Shown: positions 38,212 through 47,372 of the stretch, in pieces | Numbering within the stretch: position 1 is the stretch's first letter | Layout of the letters: each line of letters opens with the position of its first letter | Origin: Trichomonas tenax | Taxonomy: Eukaryota > Parabasalia > Trichomonadida > Trichomonadidae | Length of the DNA: 61,841 bases | Direction: 5' to 3' | Assembly (NCBI GenBank): GCA_023091735.1 | Contig: JALKBU010000201.1 | Location: 1-61,841 of the forward strand | Made by a program: the position numbers and the translations under genes | Notes under the pieces: generated by a model | What the model was told of the DNA's origin: nothing | Databases searched by the model: none | What the model saw: only the letters and a program-made list of their open reading frames with translations

Positions 38212-39777
38212 ATGTTTGAAGAAGATATTGAATATAACAACTTAAAAATACCGATAAGAAAGGTTAAATTTGTCAAAGATGTCGTTATTCCGGATATTGC
38301 CGAAGTACCGTTCCAGTTGCAGACGCTTTTGGACCAAATTCAGGAAAATAATTTAAATTCTATTCTTGAATTCATCGCAAAAAACTACAAAAAGGACGAA
38401 ATTCAAATCCCAATAGAGGAGATATTGTTCTTCTCAAATCTAAGACAAAGAAAACACAATCTTTACGGCGAATTATTAATTAAAATAGGCGAACACTACG
38501 ATTTTGTTGTTGATCCTGTTAAGATTGGCCGAGAAAATGGATTCATTGTTCGATACATGTATGAAAAAGGATATTATTCCCTTAAACAAATCAAAGATGC
38601 TTGCGAAAATTGTTCTGTTTTTCGCGAGAAAGGAATTTATCTTCCGCTTTATCTGTTCTTTGCCCATGAATTCAGTTTATATGAGAAAGACGCTCATTAT
38701 TACGGATTTTCATCGAAATATTACGAAAAATTGAAAGAAGACAACTATTATCTATTAGATGAGATTCTCAATAACGGCTACGAAACGAATTCGATGCAAT
38801 ATTGCATAATGCATGATGATATTGCAAAATTCAAATTATTTTTAGAGAAAGACTACGAAAATGACGACACAATCCTGTTAAACACATTCGAAGGTCTTTG
38901 TAGAGACTATGAACTCTATCTAATCGAAGCAGCAGCGTATTTTGGCGCTGTTAAGATCTTCAAATATCTTTTCGATGAACGCGTTCCAATTGACAAAGAT
39001 ACAGTTCGCTGGGCTGTCATTGGAGGCTCGAAAGAGATCATTGACATGTGTGTGGAGAGAGACGCTGACTTCTCTGAGGCTCTGCAGCACGCATTCGAAG
39101 CATACAATCCAGAAATTGCTGATTATGTTTTGAAGATATCCAAGAAGATCTGCACGATTCAAGCAGCTGCAAAATCAGGATACATCAAAGGAAACATATT
39201 TGTTTTAGGCCACAACAACTCCATTAATGGAGAGGCCCTTCATGCTGCGATTTCAAACAAAAAGAGACTCCTCGCAAACATCCTTCTTCAAGAGGAATGC
39301 GACGCAATGTGGAAAACTAATTCCGGAAGGACATGTTTGCATGAAGCCTGCCAGAATGGATATTACGAGATCGTGGCGCTCCTCACGTTACGTCTTGCTG
39401 ATTTCTCACTGTCGGACTCCAAGAGGACGCTTCCTCTTCATCTCGCAGCTTCTTCAGGCGATTTCAAGCTCTTCAAATATGTTTTGGAAAACTCAAAAGA
39501 CTTCATTAATGAAGTTGACGACTTCGGAACGCCATTGCACTACGCTTGCCGCTATGGATTCTACCAGGCAGCAGAGTGCCTCCTTGACGCAGGTGCTGAT
39601 GTCAATAAAGCTGGATCTTGTGGCTACACAGCGCTCCACATTGCTTCTAAGAGAAACAACGAACATATCGTTCGCTTGCTGAAAGAAAGAGGCGCAAATA
39701 TGGTTGCTCGTAGCGATAAAGGACATAAGCCAAAGAAGATCTCAAAGTCTTTTTATGTCAAAGGTATCTTCCATTGA
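38212..39777 (+). CDS. DUF3447/ankyrin-repeat protein (intact)
   Basis: 521 residues. The N-terminal about 300 residues are the helical, Tyr/Glu-rich region typical of trichomonad DUF3447 proteins (FLEKDYENDDTILLN; YFGAVKIFKYLFDERVPI; AVIGGSKEIIDMC). From about 340 there are four to five canonical ankyrin repeats: GRTCLHEACQNGYYEIVALL, TLPLHLAASSGDFKLFKYVL, GTPLHYACRYGFYQAAECLL and YTALHIASKRNNEHIVRLL. The family is hugely expanded in trichomonads and presumed to act through protein-protein contacts; no individual function is known. Upstream, TTACATGTCATT lies about 45 bp before the ATG. It is intact, in contrast to the two dead relatives at 1123-2284 and 11445-12005. Confidence 0.92.
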   Translation: MFEEDIEYNNLKIPIRKVKFVKDVVIPDIAEVPFQLQTLLDQIQENNLNSILEFIAKNYKKDEIQIPIEEILFFSNLRQRKHNLYGELLIKIGEHYDFVVDPVKIGRENGFIVRYMYEKGYYSLKQIKDACENCSVFREKGIYLPLYLFFAHEFSLYEKDAHYYGFSSKYYEKLKEDNYYLLDEILNNGYETNSMQYCIMHDDIAKFKLFLEKDYENDDTILLNTFEGLCRDYELYLIEAAAYFGAVKIFKYLFDERVPIDKDTVRWAVIGGSKEIIDMCVERDADFSEALQHAFEAYNPEIADYVLKISKKICTIQAAAKSGYIKGNIFVLGHNNSINGEALHAAISNKKRLLANILLQEECDAMWKTNSGRTCLHEACQNGYYEIVALLTLRLADFSLSDSKRTLPLHLAASSGDFKLFKYVLENSKDFINEVDDFGTPLHYACRYGFYQAAECLLDAGADVNKAGSCGYTALHIASKRNNEHIVRLLKERGANMVARSDKGHKPKKISKSFYVKGIFH

Positions 39778-39861
39778 ATTTTGTTGTTACAAATAAATCT
39801 ATGTTATATTTTAAATTATTATGATTTGAAATAATAAACACATATTTATTTGATATATTAG

Positions 39862-42786
39862 TTAGTTATCGATGAAATCATCAAAATCAGAAGTGATTTG
39901 CTTCTTTTCTTCGTTTGTGAATGACTCAAATTCGCCATCACTGATTTTATCTGCAATTTGGCCCTTTATCTCTGAGATATTGTTAAAATCTTCCTTGCTT
40001 TCCTTGTCTATCTGCGATACAGAAGCATTTTTAGCTTCATCGAGATCGTTGTCATCGATGCTGAAATCATCATCGAATGCATCTTCCTTCTTCTCTGGCT
40101 GTGGAGCAGGATCCGTCTGTTTGCTTCCAAAGAGTCCTCCAAGGAGTGATGTTGATGGCTTGCTTTCTGTTGTCTGAGGCTTTGATTGATGATCATTGTT
40201 TAAGAGACCGCCAAGCATTCCTCCGCTCGGTTTTGTTTCTTGCTTTTGCTCCGGCTTTGGTTCGCTTTCGAAATCATTGCTTTCAGTGGCTTTCTCAGCA
40301 GGTTTAGGTTGAAGAGCGTTACTTAAGAGTCTGCCAAGCAGTCCTTTAGGTTTCTCCTTTTCTTTTCGTGCTGGCTTTGGTTCACTTTCGAAATCATCTG
40401 TTATACTTTCTGATGCCTTTTGTTCAGGTTTGCTTTCTTCTTCCTTTGGTTGAAGAGCACTGCTTAATAAGCCGCCGAGGAGTCCTTTAGGTTTTTCTTC
40501 TTCCTTTGGTTCGCTTTCGAAGTCTTCAGTAATGTTGTCTGATGGCTTTTCTTCTTTCTTCTCTTCTTCTTTTGGTTTTTCTTCCTCCTTCGGCTGTAAT
40601 GCATCACTCAAAAGGTTTCCAAGAAGTCCTTTAGGCTTCTCCTCTTCCTTTGGGTGTTCATTCTTTGGCTTGCTTTCAAAGTGATCTGTGACGATATCTG
40701 AAGTTTTTTCTTCTTTCTTCTTCTCTTCAGCCTTTGGTTGAGAGAGAAGTGCATCGCTTAAGAGATCACCAATTTGTTCTTTTTGTTTCTCTTCTGGTTC
40801 AACTTGTTTAGGTTCAACTTCTTTTTCTTCTGATTCGAAAGAATCGACTGCTTTTTGTTCATTATTTTCTTCAGCGTCAACATCTTTATGGCCGTTTGCT
40901 TCAAGCTTTGCATCATCAATAAGACCACCAATGTTTGCTTTGAGAGATAATCCTTTATCCTCGACTTTGTTTTCACTTTTCGTGGTCTCAAATGAATGTT
41001 TCTTTTCATTTTCACTTTCTTTCTCTGTAGTCTCAAACGAATCTTTGTTATCTGCTTCTTTGTCTGTTTCCTTTTCTGTTGTTTCGAAAGAATCTTTGGT
41101 TTCATTTTTGGTTGTTTCGAATGAATCTTTGATTTGAGTGTTGTCTGTTGGTTTGTCTGTGGTTTCGAAAGAGTCTTTGTTTTCCGATGGTGTGAAGTCT
41201 TTGTTTTTGGCTTCGTCTGTATCTGACTCAAAGTTAGTGTCGTCAAATGAATCCTTTGGTTTTTCTTGACTCTTTGGCCCTGTTTCAAACGAATCTTTGC
41301 TTTCTTCCAGTTTGGACTCTTTATGAGGCTCTGTTTCGAAAGAATCAAAGTCATTTGGCCTCTCTGGCTCTGTTGATTCAAAGTCATATGATTCTTTCTT
41401 TTCTTCGTATTTGCTCTCTTCTTCTTTGTGTTCCTCTTCTTTTTTGTTTTCGATTTTGTATTTGAGGAACTCTTTGAGATCAGGATCGTCACTGTCGATA
41501 GTTGCGTCCATGATCTTTGTTGAATCAAGCTTTGACTCTTCTTCGTCAGTCTTTTGAGTGCTTTCTTCTTTAGGTTTGATATCACTCTTCGATTCAGCAA
41601 TTTCTTTGTCAGACAAATCATCTTCCAAGTCAGATGAAGAGACCGCTGTCTTCAACTGCTCTGTCTCGAACATCGGACTATTGTTGTTGAGGTCATATTT
41701 CTTTGGTGTTACCTTCTTCTTTCGCCTGTAAGTCTTCCTTGGATACTTCTTTGGCGCTTTGAATGATGGCGCAAGTTTGGAGTGAGATATACTTGAATAC
41801 GAAATATTAGAGTTCTCTTCCTGCAACGAGGATGTTGTGCTCTTCTCAAACTCATCGCTGAGGAAGTCTTCGCTTTCCTCTGCGTCCTCCTTCTGAGAAA
41901 ATTCTTCTGTGCTGAGTTCTTCGCCATCGACATAATCCATTTTCACTGTTTCGCGAATCGAGTCAATATCGAGATCCAACCGTGCAATAGCGTTCATGTC
42001 TTCGAGTTGAATGAGAAGAGACTCTGTTGTGAGTTCTTCGTGCATTTTTGCTAATTTAAGATGCATCTCTGATTCTGTTAATGCTAAATGCATATCAACA
42101 TAATTATCCAGAAGAGGAGCAATAGATTTTCCTTCTCCTTTGAGTGAAGCAGTCGCCAGTGTCGTATTTTTCGCAATACTTTTTGTTTTTCGCGATCCTT
42201 GATTATTGAATTGTTTGTTGACTTCGGATTTCAAATAATTCCTGAATTTATCGGCAACGCTATACTCTGTGAGAGTATCGCACGAATAACTGTATTCTTG
42301 AGATATTAATGCGCTTGCAATTGACATTTTATTACTCGAAATCTTATTCTGCATCGTATCAATAGCGTAATTCAGGTCGCGTAGGTCGGGTTTATATTGA
42401 GCATGTTCATTTATAATCGGAAGCATCTCAGAATGAGACGTTTTGTGCTGTAAATCGAAGAGCTCCTTGTCGATCTCAGAGAGATCCTGCTCTGATTGGA
42501 ATATTGTCTGTCGTAATCGTGCGTTTTCTGGTGTATTCTTTGATTTTTCGCCCAAATTTTGCGCAATTTGAATTGTATATTCGTCAGCTTCTGCCTCTTG
42601 GCTTGCTGCTTCTGAATATTGTCGCTGGACTTGAAGCAGATCTTTTTTAGCTCTTTTGAACTCGTTTATCGCCTTTATCGCTTCATCATTTATATATTCC
42701 TGTTCCCTGTACGGATCTCCACCTCTGTAGTAGAAATTTTGCCGTCTATAAGTGCCACGAGGATAAATTAGCGGAACTTTCCTCAT
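39862..42786 (-). CDS. Acidic repeat protein with DSFET and DDFESEPK motifs
   Basis: 974 residues. Residues 1-340 are helical with coiled-coil stretches, starting from a basic tip (MRKVPLIYPRGTYRRQNFYY). The rest is low-complexity and acidic, built from two short repeats. About ten copies of K-D-S-F-E-T-T lie in the middle, then four to five longer units of the form DDFESEPK, EEEKPKGLLGxLLSxALQPK. Both repeat types keep a D-x-F core. DxF peptides bind clathrin-adaptor appendage domains, and DDFES-type motifs also occur in some centrosomal proteins; neither link is shown here. Two TACATGTCA elements stand 20-45 bp upstream of the ATG. No known family name. Confidence 0.8.
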   Translation of the reverse strand: MRKVPLIYPRGTYRRQNFYYRGGDPYREQEYINDEAIKAINEFKRAKKDLLQVQRQYSEAASQEAEADEYTIQIAQNLGEKSKNTPENARLRQTIFQSEQDLSEIDKELFDLQHKTSHSEMLPIINEHAQYKPDLRDLNYAIDTMQNKISSNKMSIASALISQEYSYSCDTLTEYSVADKFRNYLKSEVNKQFNNQGSRKTKSIAKNTTLATASLKGEGKSIAPLLDNYVDMHLALTESEMHLKLAKMHEELTTESLLIQLEDMNAIARLDLDIDSIRETVKMDYVDGEELSTEEFSQKEDAEESEDFLSDEFEKSTTSSLQEENSNISYSSISHSKLAPSFKAPKKYPRKTYRRKKKVTPKKYDLNNNSPMFETEQLKTAVSSSDLEDDLSDKEIAESKSDIKPKEESTQKTDEEESKLDSTKIMDATIDSDDPDLKEFLKYKIENKKEEEHKEEESKYEEKKESYDFESTEPERPNDFDSFETEPHKESKLEESKDSFETGPKSQEKPKDSFDDTNFESDTDEAKNKDFTPSENKDSFETTDKPTDNTQIKDSFETTKNETKDSFETTEKETDKEADNKDSFETTEKESENEKKHSFETTKSENKVEDKGLSLKANIGGLIDDAKLEANGHKDVDAEENNEQKAVDSFESEEKEVEPKQVEPEEKQKEQIGDLLSDALLSQPKAEEKKKEEKTSDIVTDHFESKPKNEHPKEEEKPKGLLGNLLSDALQPKEEEKPKEEEKKEEKPSDNITEDFESEPKEEEKPKGLLGGLLSSALQPKEEESKPEQKASESITDDFESEPKPARKEKEKPKGLLGRLLSNALQPKPAEKATESNDFESEPKPEQKQETKPSGGMLGGLLNNDHQSKPQTTESKPSTSLLGGLFGSKQTDPAPQPEKKEDAFDDDFSIDDNDLDEAKNASVSQIDKESKEDFNNISEIKGQIADKISDGEFESFTNEEKKQITSDFDDFIDN

Positions 42787-43275
42787 GTTACTAAAAAACG
42801 AATATACATGTCAAAAATTTACATTTTACATGTCAAAATATAACATTATGATTTTCCAAATAAGCGTTATTTAGTTGATCATGAATCAATCACAGCATCA
42901 GAAGTAAAACACTAGATGATTAATATAGAATTCTATTTAGATATATCTCATATGAATAATATAAATGCGATGGAAATTTCGAAATATGTGATAGAATGTG
43001 GCATTTCAGTATATAAAGGTTCTAATGGATAAGTATGGTGTTTCTATTGTAGCTACTCATCATCTTTCTAAATCGAAAAAAAACTGATGTTGAATTTCAT
43101 TATTATGGAAGCAGAATTCTAGGAGAAATACGTATTGAGAATGTGCAAAATGCATAAAATGATGTGCTCAGATACTGTTCTGTGTATCATTAGACTTTAA
43201 TAATGAATGATGAAAGTCATATTGAGAATTATCTGCATTGTTAAAAAACACTAAAATTTATTAATAACAAATAAA
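42787..43275. other. Intergenic DNA between tandem minus-strand genes
   Basis: About 490 bp. TACATGTCA elements occur at 42805-42813 and 42826-42834 upstream of the preceding gene. Nothing else is seen. Confidence 0.4.
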
Positions 43276-44478
43276 TCAAACATATTCGTATGTAATTTCG
43301 TACTTTCCTCTTGTGACTTTCTCACACTTGCCATCAGGATAATGCGTTTCTGTATCTCCGTTACTTCTTAAGACCTTGTAAATGCCATTGGGGAACTGAA
43401 CTTCTTTGTCGCCGTTTGGATGATGTCTTTCCTTCTGTCCATTCTTGAACAGATAAACGATTTGTCCATTAGGTAACGTAATCTCGATAGCACCAGTTTC
43501 CTTGTATTTGTAAGCAATAGCTTTGTCTGGAAACTCGATCGAAATATCCTGATTCGAGTAGAAGATGTAAGTCTTCTTCACTCTGTTGACCTCCTTGATT
43601 GCCTTTCGTGTGCCATCCTTGAAAACAGTGCCTGTGGACCCATCCTTATACTTGACATCCTTTCTTCCGCCTTTCTTGTTCTCTTCCTTCAATATAGAAC
43701 CAGGATTGTAGTCGAAATCAAGGTTATAATTCTCGCTGAGTAAAATCTTGTAAGTTTTTGGTTTCTTCGTGCGTGTCGTTTGTATTTGTTGCGGCTTTAT
43801 CTCTTCTATGACTGGCTTTGGCGGTTCAAATATTTCTTCTTCTTTCTTTTCCTCTTCTTCGTGATGAGTTTCGATTATCATTTCATGTTTCTCTTCTTCC
43901 TCCTCGTGGACGTGTTTTTCCTCTTCTTCGTGATGTTCTAAATCTATTTCATTGTCGTGTTCGTTTGGATCTGGCGTAATAAACGTAACTTTTGGTTTTT
44001 CTTTCTTATCCTGGTTTTGGGCAGTATTTTGTTCGCTCTGAGATTTTGTACGTTCTTCTTCGAGCTGTTTCTTCGTAATTTCGAGTTCAGATTTTAATTG
44101 TTCAATTGTCTGTAAATAATTTTTCTTTTCTTCTTCAAACTTCTGTCTTTCTTTTGCCAACTGTGCCTTTTCCGTTTCCACCCAGTTTTCTGAGCGTAGA
44201 AGACTTGCTTCACGTTTTCTAACTAAATTTAGCTTTTGCTGAAGTTCTGTGAGCATTTCGTGGAACTCAGACTTATCAACGCTGCTTATTGATGACTTGT
44301 TTTCTGGTAATGTGCCATCAGGATGAACGAAAGTGTCCGGGAATTCTAATGCAAGCTTAGAATCCTTAGAAGCACCTCCTGATCCTTTCTCTTCCTCCAT
44401 TAGAGCCTCCTCGAGCTGACAGAAGGTGTCTAATTCGCGCTCTTCGTCACTTTTATAAACATATTGTTCTTGTTCCAT
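43276..44478 (-). CDS. SAS-4/CPAP-like centriolar protein (TCP10 G-box domain)
   Basis: 400 residues. Residues about 65-145 form a coiled coil (EMLTELQQKLNLVRKREASL; EQLKSELEITKKQLEEERTK), followed by a charged region (EEEEKHVHEEEEEKHE). The C-terminal about 160 residues form the single extended beta-sheet of the T-complex-10/G-box family: repeated G-x-x-x-x-x-x-x-x-G turns in KYKDGSTGTVFKDGTRKAI, IEITLPNGQIVYLFKNGQKE, HHPNGDKEVQFPNGIYKVL and SNGDTETHYPDGKCEKVT. In SAS-4/CPAP this domain binds the STIL/Ana2 partner and is needed for centriole assembly. The protein is shorter than animal CPAP, with no obvious tubulin-binding PN2-3 region, so a TCP10-only relative is possible. Complete. Confidence 0.88.
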   Translation of the reverse strand: MEQEQYVYKSDEERELDTFCQLEEALMEEEKGSGGASKDSKLALEFPDTFVHPDGTLPENKSSISSVDKSEFHEMLTELQQKLNLVRKREASLLRSENWVETEKAQLAKERQKFEEEKKNYLQTIEQLKSELEITKKQLEEERTKSQSEQNTAQNQDKKEKPKVTFITPDPNEHDNEIDLEHHEEEEKHVHEEEEEKHEMIIETHHEEEEKKEEEIFEPPKPVIEEIKPQQIQTTRTKKPKTYKILLSENYNLDFDYNPGSILKEENKKGGRKDVKYKDGSTGTVFKDGTRKAIKEVNRVKKTYIFYSNQDISIEFPDKAIAYKYKETGAIEITLPNGQIVYLFKNGQKERHHPNGDKEVQFPNGIYKVLRSNGDTETHYPDGKCEKVTRGKYEITYEYV

Positions 44479-45069
44479 TTTAATGTACGTTTATTTATTT
44501 ATTTTTGCAAACTTATTTTGTAAATATCTCATTCCAGCTTTGGTTTCAACCATCAAAACTATAATATATTGATTTTTATATCGATGCTTAATATATTTAT
44601 TAGTATTAGAAGCTGAATCAAAAAATCTTTAATTCATTTGATAAACAATTGAAATTGATAGTTTTTATATAGCTCTATAATAGATGACATAGAATTCATT
44701 CCTCTTCTAATCCAGGTACATTGTTATCATGAGAATAATGAAAACAAAGAAATGTGTCCAAACATGCATTTCCATAAAGTGGTTAACTTAGAATTGATAA
44801 TGTGATAATATATATTCCTTTAGCAACCAATTGATACTGATAAATGAGAATTTTCATCATTGAATTGAATCAAATAAATTAATTCGAGAAATTTGATGTT
44901 CTGTTCCAATGTTTGAATTTGAAAATCAAATTTATAAAGACTTCTATTCATATACTATACATGTAGGTAAATAGATAATCTACAGGAAGTTAACAATATC
45001 CTGAACAAAGACTCTAGATGTTAAAATCTATTTTTATATATAACAAGGGACAAATATATATAAATTTCA
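44479..45069. other. AT-rich intergenic DNA
   Basis: About 590 bp upstream of the SAS-4-like gene. No gene, repeat or hairpin is seen. Confidence 0.4.
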
Positions 45070-45405
45070 TTATGGTTCTTCGACCTTTGAGTCCTCCTTA
45101 TCATGATCAAGATTGTTGTCGACAGGCTCTGTAACAAAGAAGACACCAAACACGAGAGAGAAGACTGAAATCAAAGCAAAGATGAGAATTGCCCAGAATG
45201 TTCCAATGCTTGAGTCAAGTGATGGGAAAATCTGGATAACGATGAATGCATAAAGCCAGTTTGCTGCTGAAGCGATTGATGTTGCAGCAGATCTCACAGA
45301 GTCTGGGAATAACTCAGGAACGATGTACCAAGCAACTGGACCTGTTCCAAGGCCATATAAGAAAAGGAAGAAAAAGATGGCAACGACTGGAGCTTGAGTG
45401 GCCTA
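45070..45405 (-). pseudogene. 3' fragment of an MFS sugar-transporter gene
   Basis: The minus-strand frame reads VVAIFFFLFLYGLGTGPVAW, then YIVPELFPDSVRSAATSIAS, then two hydrophobic helices and an acidic tail ending at a stop (45070). GPVAWYIVPELFP is the family signature near TM10 of sugar-porter MFS proteins (G-P-x-x-W-x-x-x-x-E-l-f-P), so this is the last about 110 residues of a 12-TM transporter. The first nine or so helices are absent. Instead the sequence abruptly becomes dynein at about 45405. It carries the C-ending codons of an expressed gene, so the fragment is probably young. Confidence 0.85.
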
Positions 45406-46139
45406 ACACCCTTTTCGACGGCGTGGTACTTGCAAACATTGATAACCCATGAGCAGATACCGCCTGCAGCTGTGGAAGCCTTCTTAGCAACTGTCGGGTT
45501 GAAAATCGGGCATGTGAGGTATGGCTGAAGGAGATCGATCTGCTCGTCGTTGATCTGGTCCTTTGGATAGTTAACGAGTGTATGAAGAAGAGTTGTGCTC
45601 TTACGGTAGTTGTTACCGTATTCAAGAGATGGCGTCATGAACTAGAATGTGCCATCCTTCGTGGAGAGCTCTTTTGGTGTGTATGGAAGGATCTTATCGT
45701 AGAGAAGGATACAAACGACATCGAACACAAGCATGATGACGGCACCGATCTGCGCGTAACCATTAAGTTCGTTCATATCACCGGACGTGAGAGACTGAAA
45801 GGTCTTCTCTGCTTCGATCTTAGCTAACATAGCATCCTGGAGCTTGGCGTTAGCGTCCTCCTGCATGACTGCGATCTTGTTCATCTCGATTTCCTGAGCA
45901 TCCTTCTGTGTCTGGAATTCGGCAGCCTGAGATTCTGCTTCTGCGCGCTTGACTGTGACGACACCGAGAATCTGTTGAGCTTCGGCGGACTTCTGTGCGA
46001 CAACCGCCTTTTCTTCCGAGAGCTTGCTCTTCATGTTAGCGACAGAGACTTTTACGTCCTCGATCTTCTGAAGACCTTCTTTCATGCGGTTGGCATCGTC
46101 CTGAATCTTAGCGAGCTGTGTCTGGTAAAGTGTCTTGAA
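45406..46139 (-). pseudogene. Dynein heavy-chain fragment (stalk and microtubule-binding domain)
   Basis: Minus strand, upstream of and fused to the transporter piece. It reads coiled-coil CC1 of a dynein stalk (GLQKIEDVKVSVANMKSKL; VTVKRAEAESQAAEFQTQKD; LTSGDMNELNGYAQIGAVIM). This continues into the microtubule-binding domain (FNPTVAKKASTAAGGICSWV, INVCKYHAVEKGV), matching the V-a-K-x-S-x-a-a-x-x-x-C-x-W-V pattern of dyneins. An in-frame TAG interrupts it at 45639-45641. About 245 codons of a roughly 4500-codon gene are present; both ends are cut. The upstream end dissolves into AT-rich DNA near 46139. C-ending codons again suggest a recent origin. Confidence 0.85.
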
Positions 46140-46392
46140 TGAAGAAAAGAATGAAAGGTATCAGATACAATCACATCATATGTCCTAACAATCAATATCT
46201 AAACATTTTATTCATAATTATTAAACTTAACTTTCAAGGTAGAACATGTTGGGTGTATGAAGTAGTTGAAAAGCATGTAACGATAGCAAGAGAAATAGCA
46301 GAAAAATGGAATATAAGTCAACAAAATAAAAACTTTTATTATGTGGTTCAATGTTAAGAAAGTGCATTGCCTTCTAAAGGTTGAAAATCTTA

Positions 46393-47360
46393 TTATCTGG
46401 ATGTGTGATCATTTGGTGAAAGTAATTGTGTGGATTTATCAGTTGTCAAACTGTGATATTCATTTTGTTCACGCTCAATCATTTTCAATGAATTAATGAC
46501 ATTCTTGATATATTCGTATGAATATAGACTATCATCGTTGAAATCTGGGGAATATGTTTTATATTCTTTGTATTGTTCTTCAGCGTCACGTAGAGCACGT
46601 GAATAATAAAGATTTGTAGAATTCTCATCATAATTTGGTGACTTAGTTCCTAGTGGAATTTCTTCGCTTTTGATGATGAACTTACACTTACCAGTCACAT
46701 AGTATGCGCAGAATGGCTCACCTCGAGTATAAGGATAGAAATCATTGTAGTTATAAACTGACGTTTCAGCTCATATTTCGTGAAATATTTCGAAAATTCT
46801 GGATTCTCAAATATTATGTGTCCGTTTGGATAATATGAAAAACACTTGTCCAATTCTTTCAGAACGGTGATGAAGAAACCTCTGCTGTATGCGATCGAAT
46901 TTTTACTCTCACTCCACTTAATGCATCTTTTGCCGTTTAGCTTACAGCGTCCTTCAATGTATCTATACAGATTATATGCATCATCTATTGCATCCTCAGA
47001 CAGCAAATGTTCATGACCTTTTGATATTGTGAGTGTAAACACTGGTTCTTTCTCTTTTCCATAGAACTTCAGATCATCAAAAAGGAGAAACCTGCGATCT
47101 TCATAAACTTCTTCTTCCTCTTTTTGTTTTTCTTTTCCTTCTTCTTGTTTTTCTTCTTCATCATCGAATTGATCGTCATATTCTTCATCGAATTCGTCTA
47201 TATCCATATTATATTCTTTTCCTGTTTTGATATTAATGCCGAAACAGATACATTGTCTCCGGAAGAATCTATCGCTTCCTGCAATGATGTAACAGATTGA
47301 ATGAATTCCAAAATTGACATTGTCTTTGTTAAAATTTACTTCGTACTCTCCAAGATCCAT
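46393..47360 (-). pseudogene. Frameshifted gene of unknown family
   Basis: An initiator and ATG at 47360 open a frame of about 200 codons (MDLGEYEVNFNKDNVNFGIH, an acidic stretch EEYDDQFDDEEEKQEEGKEK, then GRCKLNGKRCIKWSESKNSI). Near 46760 the coding sense jumps to another frame, which reads YNDFYPYTRGEPFCAYYVTG, KCKFIIKSEEIPLGTKSPNY and continues to a stop at 46393. The two halves plainly belong together, so one indel breaks the gene, unless it is a sequencing error. The total would be about 320 residues. No domain is recognised. It could still make a truncated product because the initiator is intact. Confidence 0.65.
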
Positions 47361-47372
47361 CTTGAAAAATGA
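47361..47372 (-). promoter_or_regulatory. Initiator (Inr)
   Basis: Minus strand TCATTTTTCAAG directly before the ATG at 47360, with predicted A+1 at 47370 (10-nt leader). It shows that the frameshifted gene was, or still is, transcribed. Confidence 0.7.
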
